NCBI GenBank assembly: GCA_031274955.1
Contig: JAISPQ010000062.1
Location: 1 to 38,319, forward strand
Length of the DNA stretch: 38,319 bases
Source of the DNA: Rhodanobacter sp.
GTDB taxonomy: Bacteria; Pseudomonadota; Gammaproteobacteria; Xanthomonadales; Rhodanobacteraceae
Direction: 5' to 3'
This document shows, piece after piece, positions 9,422 to 18,377 of this stretch (position 1 is the first letter of the stretch; every line of letters starts with the position of its first letter). The notes under the pieces were generated by a model, which saw only the letters and a program-made list of their open reading frames with translations, searched no databases and was not told where the DNA came from. Both the position numbers and the translations under genes were made by a program.

Positions 9422-10645
9422 TCAGCGCTGCATCGCTTCATTGATCGGCAACTTGCCCGCTCGGTACGCTGGGAAGAAGCCGCCCACAACTGTTGCGACG
9501 AGCGATAGCGCCGCAGGAAGCAGGAGGATGTTGTTATTGAGCAGAATACGCAGCGGATACGAGAATGTCGATCCCGGTGGTGTTGGCATTTTTATGTTGG
9601 CGAGATTGATCAAAAGGGCAATACCTGCGCCGCATGCGACGCCGAGGATGACGGCGAGTATTCCGACCACGAGTCCTTCCGACATCACCATGACCAGTAA
9701 GTTGCCGCGCGACGCACCGAGCGCGCGTATGGTAGACAATTCCGAAACCCGCTCCATCACCGCCATCGTCATCGTGTTGAAGATTGCTGCGAAAATAATG
9801 ATGACCACTAGCACGGTCACGAACCCGAAAATGTTGTCGAACATGGTCACGATCTGATGATATTGATCGGACATGTCGGACCAGGATTTGACCTCAACTC
9901 CGCCGCCTACGCTCGCCGCTGCCGCGCGAATCCTCGTATCGGTCTGAGGTGTTTGCCGATCCTCATCGAGCAACACCACGAGATTGGTCACGGCGTCGGA
10001 CAGCAGCGTTTCCTGCATCAGGGGCAAGTTGATCTTGATGAAACGTTTGTTGAGTTCTTTAGCGCCGGTATCCATCACGCCGGTAACCTTCACGTCGACG
10101 GCGTTGATCGCTCCCTCCGAGGTCGTGACGAGAATGGTGAGCGCGTCACCCAGCTTTGCTCCCAATTCCCCCATGAGCTCACGGCCGACCAGTGCCCCGC
10201 TCTGGTTTCCTGCGAATAGCCCGGTGCCTTGAACGACCTTGACTGCATTGCTGATCTCGGCGTCTTTGTCTGCTTCGACGCCAAAGATCAGCACGCCTAC
10301 GGATTTATTTCCGAACGACACGAGACCCTGCGCCTCGATGCGCCGAGTGACCAGCCTGACCTCATCGAGCGACTTGAGGGTGTCCTCGATTCGTGTGGTC
10401 GTACCGGCATCAAGCAAGCTCTTCGCATACGACTCCTTGGCCTGCACGGTGGAAAAGATTTGGTAATGGCCCAATTGCGAATAAATACTGCCCAAGCGAA
10501 TTCCTTCATAAATCTGTGCGATATAGCCACCGAACAGGATCAAGCTGATCGTGCCGATCACGATTGCAACGCACGCGATCATGTTCTTGCGCCAGTCACG
10601 AACGACGTTGAGCAGAATCAACTTCGCGAAAAACGACAGGTACAT
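9422..10645 (-). CDS. ABC transporter permease, FtsX/MacB/LolCE type
   Basis: 407 aa; N-terminal TM, periplasmic domain, C-terminal TM block VMERVSELSTIRALGASRGNLLVMVMSEGLVVG... Confidence 0.85.
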   Translation of the reverse strand: MYLSFFAKLILLNVVRDWRKNMIACVAIVIGTISLILFGGYIAQIYEGIRLGSIYSQLGHYQIFSTVQAKESYAKSLLDAGTTTRIEDTLKSLDEVRLVTRRIEAQGLVSFGNKSVGVLIFGVEADKDAEISNAVKVVQGTGLFAGNQSGALVGRELMGELGAKLGDALTILVTTSEGAINAVDVKVTGVMDTGAKELNKRFIKINLPLMQETLLSDAVTNLVVLLDEDRQTPQTDTRIRAAAASVGGGVEVKSWSDMSDQYHQIVTMFDNIFGFVTVLVVIIIFAAIFNTMTMAVMERVSELSTIRALGASRGNLLVMVMSEGLVVGILAVILGVACGAGIALLINLANIKMPTPPGSTFSYPLRILLNNNILLLPAALSLVATVVGGFFPAYRAGKLPINEAMQR

Positions 10646-10646
10646 G

Positions 10647-11318
10647 TCAGACGTCCGCTGTTAGGATTGCGCGCATTTGTGGCTGGCCGCCTTGTTGCGT
10701 CAGTTGCCACTCGACTTCAGCGAGCGTCTCGCGCGCGCTCGTCTGCAGGTCGAGTGAAAGCTCAGCAAACCGCAGATTGTTTGTGGCCAACCGCTGATCG
10801 TCGCGGGCGACTTCGCGCTTACCCATGAATTCGGGGACTCTCGCCGCGGTCATACCGCAATTGAGCCGAGCCGTGATGTTGTCGGGATACTTGCTCACCG
10901 CGCGGTTCGAGATAATGGAACCCTTCGGCCGAATAGGTGCCGGCCTGCTGCGGACTGTCGATATGGAATGCCACCTTTTGCGCGAGTAGAGCGCGCCGAG
11001 CGCCGACATCAGCCCGACCTCGGACAGCTTCGCCCTGTCTACATTCAGTTTGTCGGACTGCGTCATCAATACCTTAATCGCAGCCGCATCGGTGTCGAGG
11101 CGATCTTCAGTCAACGCGCGATCCGCTATTGCCGAGGGAACTTCGGCAAGCGTCTTTTCGGCAGCCTGTTTGTACGAGCTTTCGTTCAGCTTTCCGGAAA
11201 TATCGGGACTGTTCTGCGCTACAGGTGCGTCAACCGCGGATTTGCCGCAGGCGCTGACGACGAGCGCGATGAGCAGTGCGGCAATAAGAGGGAGAAATGA
11301 CTTGAACATGTGTGCCAC
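10647..11318 (-). CDS. Periplasmic lipoprotein associated with the ABC transporter (possible compensated frameshifts)
   Basis: Lipobox LIALVVSAC after a signal sequence; lies between permease and ATPase genes. The middle segment reads better in an alternative frame. Confidence 0.6.
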   Translation of the reverse strand: MAHMFKSFLPLIAALLIALVVSACGKSAVDAPVAQNSPDISGKLNESSYKQAAEKTLAEVPSAIADRALTEDRLDTDAAAIKVLMTQSDKLNVDRAKLSEVGLMSALGALYSRKRWHSISTVRSRPAPIRPKGSIISNRAVSKYPDNITARLNCGMTAARVPEFMGKREVARDDQRLATNNLRFAELSLDLQTSARETLAEVEWQLTQQGGQPQMRAILTADV

Positions 11319-11327
11319 CCTCGAGTT

Positions 11328-11984
11328 TTAAAGAAGTCTTCCATCTTGCATGTTTAGCCGACGCACGGCACTGTCGGAGAAATCGCGGTCATGTGTGGCG
11401 ATGACCAAGGTGACGCCTTTTTCGTGATTCAAGCGCTGCAGCAGTTGATAGACGATCTGCGTGTTCTCGGTATCGAGGTTCGCGGTCGGCTCGTCGGCGA
11501 TAATCAATTCCGGTTTCTTCGCGAATGCGCGCGCGATCGATACCCTCTGCATCTGCCCACCGGACAACTGCTTGGGTTTGCGATCGGCGAAAGCATCCAT
11601 GCCGACATCGGCGAGCGCTTGTATTGCCTTGCTCCTCGCCTGCCGGTCCTTGAGCATGTATAGTGGGTACATCACGTTCTCGACTGCGGTCAACGTCGGA
11701 TGCAGGTTGAACTGTTGAAAAATGATGCCAATCTTTTGCCGTCGAATCTGCGCAAGTTCGGCATCGGAAGCATCGCTCACCCGCCTATCATCAAAGCTCA
11801 CATCGCCCGAGGTGGGTTGGTTGATCAGCCCGAGAATTCCCAACAACGTGCTCTTGCCGCTGCCGCTCTTGCCGGTGACACAGATCAATTCGCCGCGGTC
11901 TATGCGCAGTGTTACATCGCGCATGGCGAACGACCGTACCTGACTGTTCGCATATTCCTTGCTGACATTCTCTAGGACGAACAT
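11328..11984 (-). CDS. ABC transporter ATP-binding protein, MacB/LolD type
   Basis: Walker A GKSGSGKST, signature LSGGQMQR, Walker B ELIIADEPTANLD, H-loop ATHD. Confidence 0.95.
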   Translation of the reverse strand: MFVLENVSKEYANSQVRSFAMRDVTLRIDRGELICVTGKSGSGKSTLLGILGLINQPTSGDVSFDDRRVSDASDAELAQIRRQKIGIIFQQFNLHPTLTAVENVMYPLYMLKDRQARSKAIQALADVGMDAFADRKPKQLSGGQMQRVSIARAFAKKPELIIADEPTANLDTENTQIVYQLLQRLNHEKGVTLVIATHDRDFSDSAVRRLNMQDGRLL

Positions 11985-11987
11985 CGA

Positions 11988-12527
11988 TCAATGCTCCCCG
12001 ACATTCGGATTGATGGAGTATTCGAACATCGCAGGCAGCGTGCTGATCACGTCGCTGATCTTTGCTAGTGCTGCATTGTTGAGCCGATTACCAGTCGGAC
12101 TGATCCACCGGATCGAGAATTTGTTGTCGCCGGCGGACCAGGAGTAGAGCTTGAAGTTTGCGTCCACGCACAGGTGATCGGTCCCCCTAGCAATCAGTTC
12201 TTCGCTCTCTGCCGCGAGGTCGTAGAAAATGGCAACGCGCGGGTCCAAAAGACTGGGTGGAAGCGCAATGACCGCTGGCATCTTCACTCGCACAAGAACG
12301 AGCCGCGCGATATTTTCCTGTAGCACGGTCTCAATCAGTCGGTCGAGGAAACGATAGTATTCATAGAACGAGATCACCAGCGGCAGATCCTCGTTGAAGT
12401 GCAACTGCAACGGAATATGCAGCTCGTCCTCGGCGAACAATGCATTGCTCAACAACGCGGGAAGAATCTCGCGCTTGCGCATACCTACGTCCAGTCGTCC
12501 CTGAAACCCTTCGTTGATCATGCTCAT
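11988..12527 (-). CDS. Hypothetical protein in operon
   Basis: 179 aa, overlaps the upstream CDS by 4 nt and is packed in the - strand operon; no family recognised. Confidence 0.6.
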   Translation of the reverse strand: MSMINEGFQGRLDVGMRKREILPALLSNALFAEDELHIPLQLHFNEDLPLVISFYEYYRFLDRLIETVLQENIARLVLVRVKMPAVIALPPSLLDPRVAIFYDLAAESEELIARGTDHLCVDANFKLYSWSAGDNKFSIRWISPTGNRLNNAALAKISDVISTLPAMFEYSINPNVGEH

Positions 12528-13363
12528 GCGTGGCCTTCAATACAGATTCTCGAATGCGCATTTGTCATCACGGACAGGAAGCAACAGTAGCCTTCAGACG
12601 CAAAAGAAGAAGCAAGATAACGTTTGCTTCCGGCACCTGCGCTAGCGACGTCTCTGGCGATCGACATCCATGGATCCGAACCGCACAGATGTCCAAACTC
12701 CTCGTACAGATCCGGCAGGTACTCAATTCCGTCCATGCTGCGTTTGAGTCCTTTGCGCATCTTCTCCTCGAAATAGGGAATCGCGAGCGTGTGATCCGGA
12801 TGACTAGCCATGGTTCGCTGGATTTCGAGTGCGTAGTCGTAGAGCGCTGCGGTCGGGTTGCACTTGCTGACGGTAATTGCGCGAGCAGGATGATTCGGCA
12901 TACCATCGCCGACTTGCTCCGGGCTTTGCAGATGCACCAGCGTGACCCGATGCCCGGTCTTACCCCAGGAGACGTTGTTGTCCCAGAAACGCATTCCGAG
13001 TGGGTTCGCGTCCACGACCGAGATCAGGATGTTGCGAACGTCGGGCTTGTTGATCAGGTGCTGGCGAACCAGAAATCCCCAAGTTGCGCACTGCATCGCG
13101 TTGGAGTAGGAGCAGCGCAGGCCCGACGCTGCCTGAATCTTCCGAGTCAACGCTACCGGCTCGAACCAACCGGCCGAACAGGTGATATCGAGCGTTGAGC
13201 TACAAATATAGTGAGCGAACCCGCCGCCGCATGAACTGGACATGGCGCGCGCGACGAACCCACCCAGTTTTTCAGTCAGACGATCGACGAACACTTCGGA
13301 CGCGAGCCCGTCGAGAAAAACGCTCCTCGAAATGTCGATGTTCTTGATCGCCAAGGCTGTCAT
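12524..13363 (-). CDS. Divergent thiolase-fold / KAS III-like ketosynthase or acyltransferase
   Basis: 279 aa; SSTLDITCSAGWFEPVALTRKIQ, NAMQCATWGFLVRQHLI (candidate catalytic Cys), DLYEEFGHLCGSDPWMSI near the C-terminus. Confidence 0.6.
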   Translation of the reverse strand: MTALAIKNIDISRSVFLDGLASEVFVDRLTEKLGGFVARAMSSSCGGGFAHYICSSTLDITCSAGWFEPVALTRKIQAASGLRCSYSNAMQCATWGFLVRQHLINKPDVRNILISVVDANPLGMRFWDNNVSWGKTGHRVTLVHLQSPEQVGDGMPNHPARAITVSKCNPTAALYDYALEIQRTMASHPDHTLAIPYFEEKMRKGLKRSMDGIEYLPDLYEEFGHLCGSDPWMSIARDVASAGAGSKRYLASSFASEGYCCFLSVMTNAHSRICIEGHA

Positions 13364-13364
13364 C

Positions 13365-14399
13365 TCAGCGTATCTTGACTTTGCTGTAGATCTCGAATAG
13401 GCAGCGGTAGGAGCTGCCTTCCATGCGCGTGAACGCCATGAGGTCGCGCTGGATGGATGGATCGGAGACCGTTTCGGAAGTCACCAGGTCCAACAACAAC
13501 CGGTTCGAGGCGAACTTGATGGCGAGGGCTGCCGGCAAGCTCGGCTTCCTTTCCACCAATCCGTGGTAGTAGGTTTTGGCGATTGCTTCCAGCGCCGTCG
13601 CGCTACTGCGTTGTTGTGGCGAAAGCGCAATTCTGCCGTTCGCGTCGAGCCACTTCACGTGCGCCATCAACGCGCGAACGAAGCGCGGCCGCACCTTCGA
13701 CAGGAATATCGAAGTGGACACGAGACCTCCGCGGGTGAGCATGCGTGACTTCGGTACAGTGACTTTGCCGCTGACATTGCCCAATTGCAGGGTGCCGTCC
13801 AAGAACGGCGTACCAGACGCTGTCTTCTTGAGTTTGGCGAATTCGTCCGGCGGCACCAAGATCGAAGTCGGATAGAGCTTCTGTGTCGACGCGGCGGAGA
13901 CCGAACCGAAGTTCAACCGATGCCCTTCGATGATCCAGACCTTGTCTACGTCGAGCGCCAGCACCTCGCCATCGTTGGCAAAGACCGTATTCCATTGCTG
14001 TATCGAGCTGCCGCCGGCATCGGCCATCAGGAAGCCGCCGAACTGCGCGATCCCGCTTTCGTGCCAAGACGCAACTTCCGCCTGTTGCGCGTCGCTGGCG
14101 ATCATGCTGAACAGCAAACTGCCGAATTCACGGACCAGCGCATGAAAATTGCCACCGTAAAATCCTTCAGCGCAAATGGTCAGTTGGATCTTCTCGATGC
14201 ATTCCTCGATCGGACCGAACGACGTGCGTGCGTTACTCGCAATGGCCTTGCCTTGCCCAACCGCGAGGCAATCGTTCCCGTCGATGATCATTTGCGTGTC
14301 GACCGTCGATACGACGCCGGCCTTGATCACGTGCTTCAGATAAGTCGGGACGTCGCCGAGCTCTGACAATCCAGCGACGATGCTTTGATCCAACTGCAT
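13365..14399 (-). CDS. Diverged acyl-CoA dehydrogenase-like protein
   Basis: 344 aa; FGGFLMADAGGSSIQQWNTVFANDGEVLALDVDKVWIIEGHRLNFGSV is reminiscent of the ACAD middle domain; weak recognition. Confidence 0.45.
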   Translation of the reverse strand: MQLDQSIVAGLSELGDVPTYLKHVIKAGVVSTVDTQMIIDGNDCLAVGQGKAIASNARTSFGPIEECIEKIQLTICAEGFYGGNFHALVREFGSLLFSMIASDAQQAEVASWHESGIAQFGGFLMADAGGSSIQQWNTVFANDGEVLALDVDKVWIIEGHRLNFGSVSAASTQKLYPTSILVPPDEFAKLKKTASGTPFLDGTLQLGNVSGKVTVPKSRMLTRGGLVSTSIFLSKVRPRFVRALMAHVKWLDANGRIALSPQQRSSATALEAIAKTYYHGLVERKPSLPAALAIKFASNRLLLDLVTSETVSDPSIQRDLMAFTRMEGSSYRCLFEIYSKVKIR

Positions 14400-14499
14400 G
14401 TTGTTCTTACCTACCTGGTTGCGGCACTAGGCCAGTGTGTTGATTTCCGCACAAAAGTGAACCGTTATTTCCATTGAAGATACTGATTAGCCCCGACCT

Positions 14500-14720
14500 T
14501 CAGCCATGGAAATTGCTCACCAGCCACAAATTCGGCTCCGCACAAGGTGCGCAGAGTATCATCGCACGCAACAGCCGCGGTAGCATCTTGGCCAGATGAA
14601 AGCGTCGGTTGAAGCGATAAGCGACTTCGGCCAAATAGCGCCGCGCGTATTTGCCCTACTTGACCGCATGATAGCACCGCAGATCGCCCGTTTGACTTTG
14701 CTGAGTACGCGCATGTACGC
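14500..14720 (-). pseudogene. IS1595 (ISXO2-like) transposase C-terminal remnant
   Basis: Reading frame not in the ORF track gives YHAVK*GKYARRYLAEVAYRFNRRFHLAKMLPRLLRAMILCAP...; (Y)LAExxYRFNRRF is typical of this family. Confidence 0.65.
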
Positions 14721-14869
14721 GGCCACATCATTTGATCTGGCGCGCTGAAATGACCATTTTTGTTGCAGGAGCCGCAAAGACTTTGCGGGGACCGCAATAA
14801 AAAAGATTATGGAAAGGGTGGTTAAGAGCCGGACGAAAGTATGCCGACGGCGCGGTCGAAGTGTTGCAC

Positions 14870-15649
14870 TCAGCCGCCAAATTCGCGCAGCGCCGCCCGC
14901 ACATCCGCCTCGCCGGGAGTGCGGTTCTTGCGCTCAGCCAGCACGCCAGCAAAGCGCAGCGCCTTGACCATGTTGCGCATGCCGCCCGGCTTCGCGCTGG
15001 CGTCCATGAGTGAGCGGCGCAGCTTGGCGTCGCGGATAGCCCATGCATCAAGTGCCGCGCCCGCATCGTCGGGCGTCACGCCGGGTAAGCTCAACGTGCG
15101 GCCGATGCGATTGCGCAAGCCATCCAGCATCACCGCGCCATCACCGCCACTCAGGCGGCTATAAAGCGCCGGACTGCCGATTAGTGCAATGCCGATGCGC
15201 GCCGCGTCATGGATCGCGCGCAGTTGGTCGAGCGCGGCGTCACTCAAGCATTGCGCTTCGTCAACGATCAAGAAACGGGTAGAGCCATAGGGGCCTACAC
15301 GGCGGATAATACCTTCATGCAACGCGGCCGCGCCTGCGGCCTTTTCCGGTAGAGCGCCAACAACATCGCCGATGGCTTTCAACGCCGGCACAATGCCCGC
15401 CGTCGCGGGACTCATTGCGACGTACCGGGCACCGTCGCGCGTAACCGTGTATTCCGTGGCCGCCTCGCTCTTGCCCGCACCGCCCGGCCCGTAGAGCAGG
15501 ACTACATCATGCGTGACCTGCGCGTAACTCAGCAGTTCCATGATCTTCGTGGCGGTGGGTGTTTCGATCCAGTCTTGCGGATGGAGCAGCGTTGCCGCGC
15601 CGATGGACGTGGCTGGCCGCGCATCCGTAACAAGCGTCGCCGTATTCAT
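14870..15649 (-). CDS. MuB-like AAA+ ATPase (transposition target activator)
   Basis: Walker A LLYGPGGAGKSEAA, Walker B TRFLIVDEAQCL; immediately downstream of the MuA gene with a 4-nt overlap. Confidence 0.85.
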   Translation of the reverse strand: MNTATLVTDARPATSIGAATLLHPQDWIETPTATKIMELLSYAQVTHDVVLLYGPGGAGKSEAATEYTVTRDGARYVAMSPATAGIVPALKAIGDVVGALPEKAAGAAALHEGIIRRVGPYGSTRFLIVDEAQCLSDAALDQLRAIHDAARIGIALIGSPALYSRLSGGDGAVMLDGLRNRIGRTLSLPGVTPDDAGAALDAWAIRDAKLRRSLMDASAKPGGMRNMVKALRFAGVLAERKNRTPGEADVRAALREFGG

Positions 15650-17547
15650 AGGCGGCTCCTTTTGAGCGGCACCATCGAAGTAAAGAGGCCAACCGTGAAC
15701 GACACTTCGCCGCTTGGCAGCGCCGTCGTCGAAGAGGCCATCTTGCGTTTCGGTCGGTGCAGCTTGATGACCTTGGCTTCGGGCATCACCGGTTCAGGAA
15801 TGGCCGGCATTGCGTGCGGCTGCGCCGCCGTCCGCCATGCAAGCTCGGCGGCGGCCTTGGCCTTCACCGCCTTACGGAACCGATTCTTGGCCTTTATCGC
15901 TTCGCTCGCTTTCTCCTTCGTGTCGAACCCGGTTTTGTAAGTACACGGCACGAAACCAAGATACGTACGGTCGGGCAGGAACACATGCACGCCCGTGTGC
16001 AGGCTTTTCGGGTCGAAGTGCGCATGAACTTTCTTACCTTGATGCTCGGCCAGTGATTCAGACCAATACACATTGTCGGCAAGATGGATGGCTCCGGTTC
16101 CTTTTCTCACGGTCACCGCTTCGGTGGCGAGCAGCATCGTTGCAAGCTGCGTTTTCGTCGCCTTGGTCACCGTCGATTCGGCATACAGCGCGACAAAGGT
16201 GGCATCGAAGCTGCGTCCCGCGCACACACCGCCGCGCCGCCCGTCACGCGCATTGTGTTCGCGCACGCCGTCGTCCAGCACGCGTATGAACTCCGCGTAA
16301 TCAACCGCGCGGCTACCGTAGTTCTCCGGTTTGTTGTCGGGGCTGTTGCCAAGATATGCGCCCGCGAATTCTGGGCGCTTGGCTACATCGTCGGCAAGGT
16401 CGCGCCATGCGCGTTCGATCGGCTTGGCCTTACCGTTGTAGGGCGTAACCCAATGCACGTTCACGCCCGCGCGCGTGAGTGCGCCTTCCGGGTCTTCCGC
16501 GCGCACCTTGAAGCGGTAGCGTGTCGCCATGCCGCCCGTGTTTTGCTTGCTGGCGAATGCCCGGCCATTGTCGAGATAAGCATGCTGCGGAATGCCGTAA
16601 GCCTTCACCATGTCGCAAAACGACAGGCGCACCAGTTCGGCCGTTTCGCTCTTGCCGACGCGATACGCAAGCAGCTTGCCGGACGCGATATCTTGCCAGC
16701 CGACTAGAACCGGACGGCCAATGCTGCCGTCCGGGAACTTCACCGCGACATCGAAGGTGTGACCATCGGCGTTCACGCGCTCCATCGCGGCAAGCTCGGC
16801 GCGGCTGCGCTCGATCTTCGGTCCCATGCGCATCATGGCTTCTTCGCCTTCACGTAGCAGGGTACGCGTGGTGGCGGATAGTTCATTCACGCGGCGTTTC
16901 ACCGTGCGCAGTGACGGTAGCGGCCGCCATTCATTCGGTGCCGATCGCCTCAATCGGCGGTAACAGCTTTCCACGTTCGGCTTCTCCAGCCTCAGATAGT
17001 CCCGTTTGAACTCCGCCCATGCGTCGGGGTGAATTTCCACCCGCATGGGCTTGCCGCGTTCTTCCGGCAGCAGCAGCGCGGGCCAATGCGGCTTTGCGAA
17101 TCCGCGCACCTTGCGCCCCCATCGTTGTAGTACACTGACACTGCAACCGGTTTCGGCGGCTACTTGCGCGCGCGCGGTTTCAAGGTTCAGTGTGACATCT
17201 TTTTCCCGCAATTCGTCAACGCGCAACAACGCAGCAACGCGGCGTTCCGCCGTTTCCTTGCGTGCGCCTTTCGCGTTGTCGAATTGGGCTTGCGCCGCGC
17301 GCACTTTTTCCGTGCGCTTGGCGTTGGCGGTATTCTGCGCGATGCAGCGCTGCGTTTCGCGCCGCTCGCGCAGTGCGGCCAAGGCGCATTGTACATCGCC
17401 GGGCAAGGTTGCCTCATTATAGATGTGTGCTTCGCCACCTCGCCATTTCATGGCAGTGAAGGGCCATGCTTCAAGCGCCGCGCGCTGCTGCACACGACGT
17501 GCGCCAATCTCAAGCGCGTTTGCAATCTCCTTGACGACCACGGTCAT
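15646..17547 (-). CDS. MuA-like DDE transposase
   Basis: Start at 17547 (MTVVVKEIANALEIGARRVQQRAA). DDE candidates NADGHTFDVAV / HAYLDNGRAF / NGKAKPIERAWRDL; Mu C-terminal beta-domain-like region. Confidence 0.88.
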   Translation of the reverse strand: MTVVVKEIANALEIGARRVQQRAALEAWPFTAMKWRGGEAHIYNEATLPGDVQCALAALRERRETQRCIAQNTANAKRTEKVRAAQAQFDNAKGARKETAERRVAALLRVDELREKDVTLNLETARAQVAAETGCSVSVLQRWGRKVRGFAKPHWPALLLPEERGKPMRVEIHPDAWAEFKRDYLRLEKPNVESCYRRLRRSAPNEWRPLPSLRTVKRRVNELSATTRTLLREGEEAMMRMGPKIERSRAELAAMERVNADGHTFDVAVKFPDGSIGRPVLVGWQDIASGKLLAYRVGKSETAELVRLSFCDMVKAYGIPQHAYLDNGRAFASKQNTGGMATRYRFKVRAEDPEGALTRAGVNVHWVTPYNGKAKPIERAWRDLADDVAKRPEFAGAYLGNSPDNKPENYGSRAVDYAEFIRVLDDGVREHNARDGRRGGVCAGRSFDATFVALYAESTVTKATKTQLATMLLATEAVTVRKGTGAIHLADNVYWSESLAEHQGKKVHAHFDPKSLHTGVHVFLPDRTYLGFVPCTYKTGFDTKEKASEAIKAKNRFRKAVKAKAAAELAWRTAAQPHAMPAIPEPVMPEAKVIKLHRPKRKMASSTTALPSGEVSFTVGLFTSMVPLKRSRL

Positions 17548-17651
17548 GGCGCACTCGCAGTAAAAAGGGCCATCCATACCACCGACGCGAGCAACGTGCC
17601 GACGATCAGGCAGATCAGGTTTTCCGCATCGGTGTTGCGTGTGCGTTTCAT
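17544..17651 (-). CDS. Small single-TM phage protein
   Basis: MKRTRNTDAENLICLIVGTLLASVVWMALFTASAP; overlaps MuA start and upstream gene stop. Confidence 0.5.
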   Translation of the reverse strand: MKRTRNTDAENLICLIVGTLLASVVWMALFTASAP

Positions 17652-18028
17652 GCCGCACCCCGCTTGTCGTTGGCGTGTTTTTTCGGATGGGAACAGTACG
17701 CGTGTTTCCCAGCCATGACGCCGCATATCATCATCTCGCCGTAACGCTCGGCCTGTTTTGTCGATTCGCGCCGACGCGCTTCGTACATCGCCTTGTACAG
17801 TTCCCGCGCGTCGGCAGTCAGTATCGAGAGCGCATCCATTGCCACCAATGTGGCATACCCGGTTTCTTGCGACGGAAGACAGCTGGTCAGCGCACAGGCC
17901 AATTCTTTCACACTGTCCAAGCAGTTATAGGCTTCTTCGTTCAGTTCACTAGCGCGCGCGGCGCGGTCGTAGAACAACACGTTTTGCGTGGCGCCGCTCG
18001 GCAATGGGTAAAGGTCGCGCGCGTTCAT
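17648..18028 (-). CDS. Hypothetical phage-type early protein
   Basis: Start MNARDLYPLPSGATQN at 18028; overlaps neighbouring genes in the same operon. Confidence 0.55.
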   Translation of the reverse strand: MNARDLYPLPSGATQNVLFYDRAARASELNEEAYNCLDSVKELACALTSCLPSQETGYATLVAMDALSILTADARELYKAMYEARRRESTKQAERYGEMMICGVMAGKHAYCSHPKKHANDKRGAA

Positions 18029-18369
18029 GCCGCACCTCCCACGCGGTGCAGCACTTCGCACGCATTCTCGGCGGTGTGCATCTGCGCCACGGGCTGTTCG
18101 GCCTCGATGTAATCGCGCAGCGCGTCGTAAAGCTCGGCGTAGCGGTTGGCGCACAGATCTTCGGCGATGGCGCGCAGTTCCACCGCAAGCCTTTCAAGAG
18201 CAACGGCGCGCAATTGCCGGTCAAGCGTTTCCGAGTCGAAGAGGCGACGGCCTTCGAGCGCGCGGGCCGCGTGTTCCAATATCGCCGCCCACATCTGGCG
18301 CGGCAGCTTGAGGGGAAGAGAAAGGTTTTCAGGCATGGCCGCGCGTGCGGCCGGGATAGAACGATTCAT
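18025..18369 (-). CDS. Hypothetical phage-type early protein (first gene after the C4-like leader)
   Basis: Start MNRSIPAARAAMPENLSLPLKLPRQ at 18369 preceded by CCTGAGGATCGCACC (SD TGAGGA). Confidence 0.55.
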   Translation of the reverse strand: MNRSIPAARAAMPENLSLPLKLPRQMWAAILEHAARALEGRRLFDSETLDRQLRAVALERLAVELRAIAEDLCANRYAELYDALRDYIEAEQPVAQMHTAENACEVLHRVGGAA

Positions 18370-18377
18370 GGTGCGAT

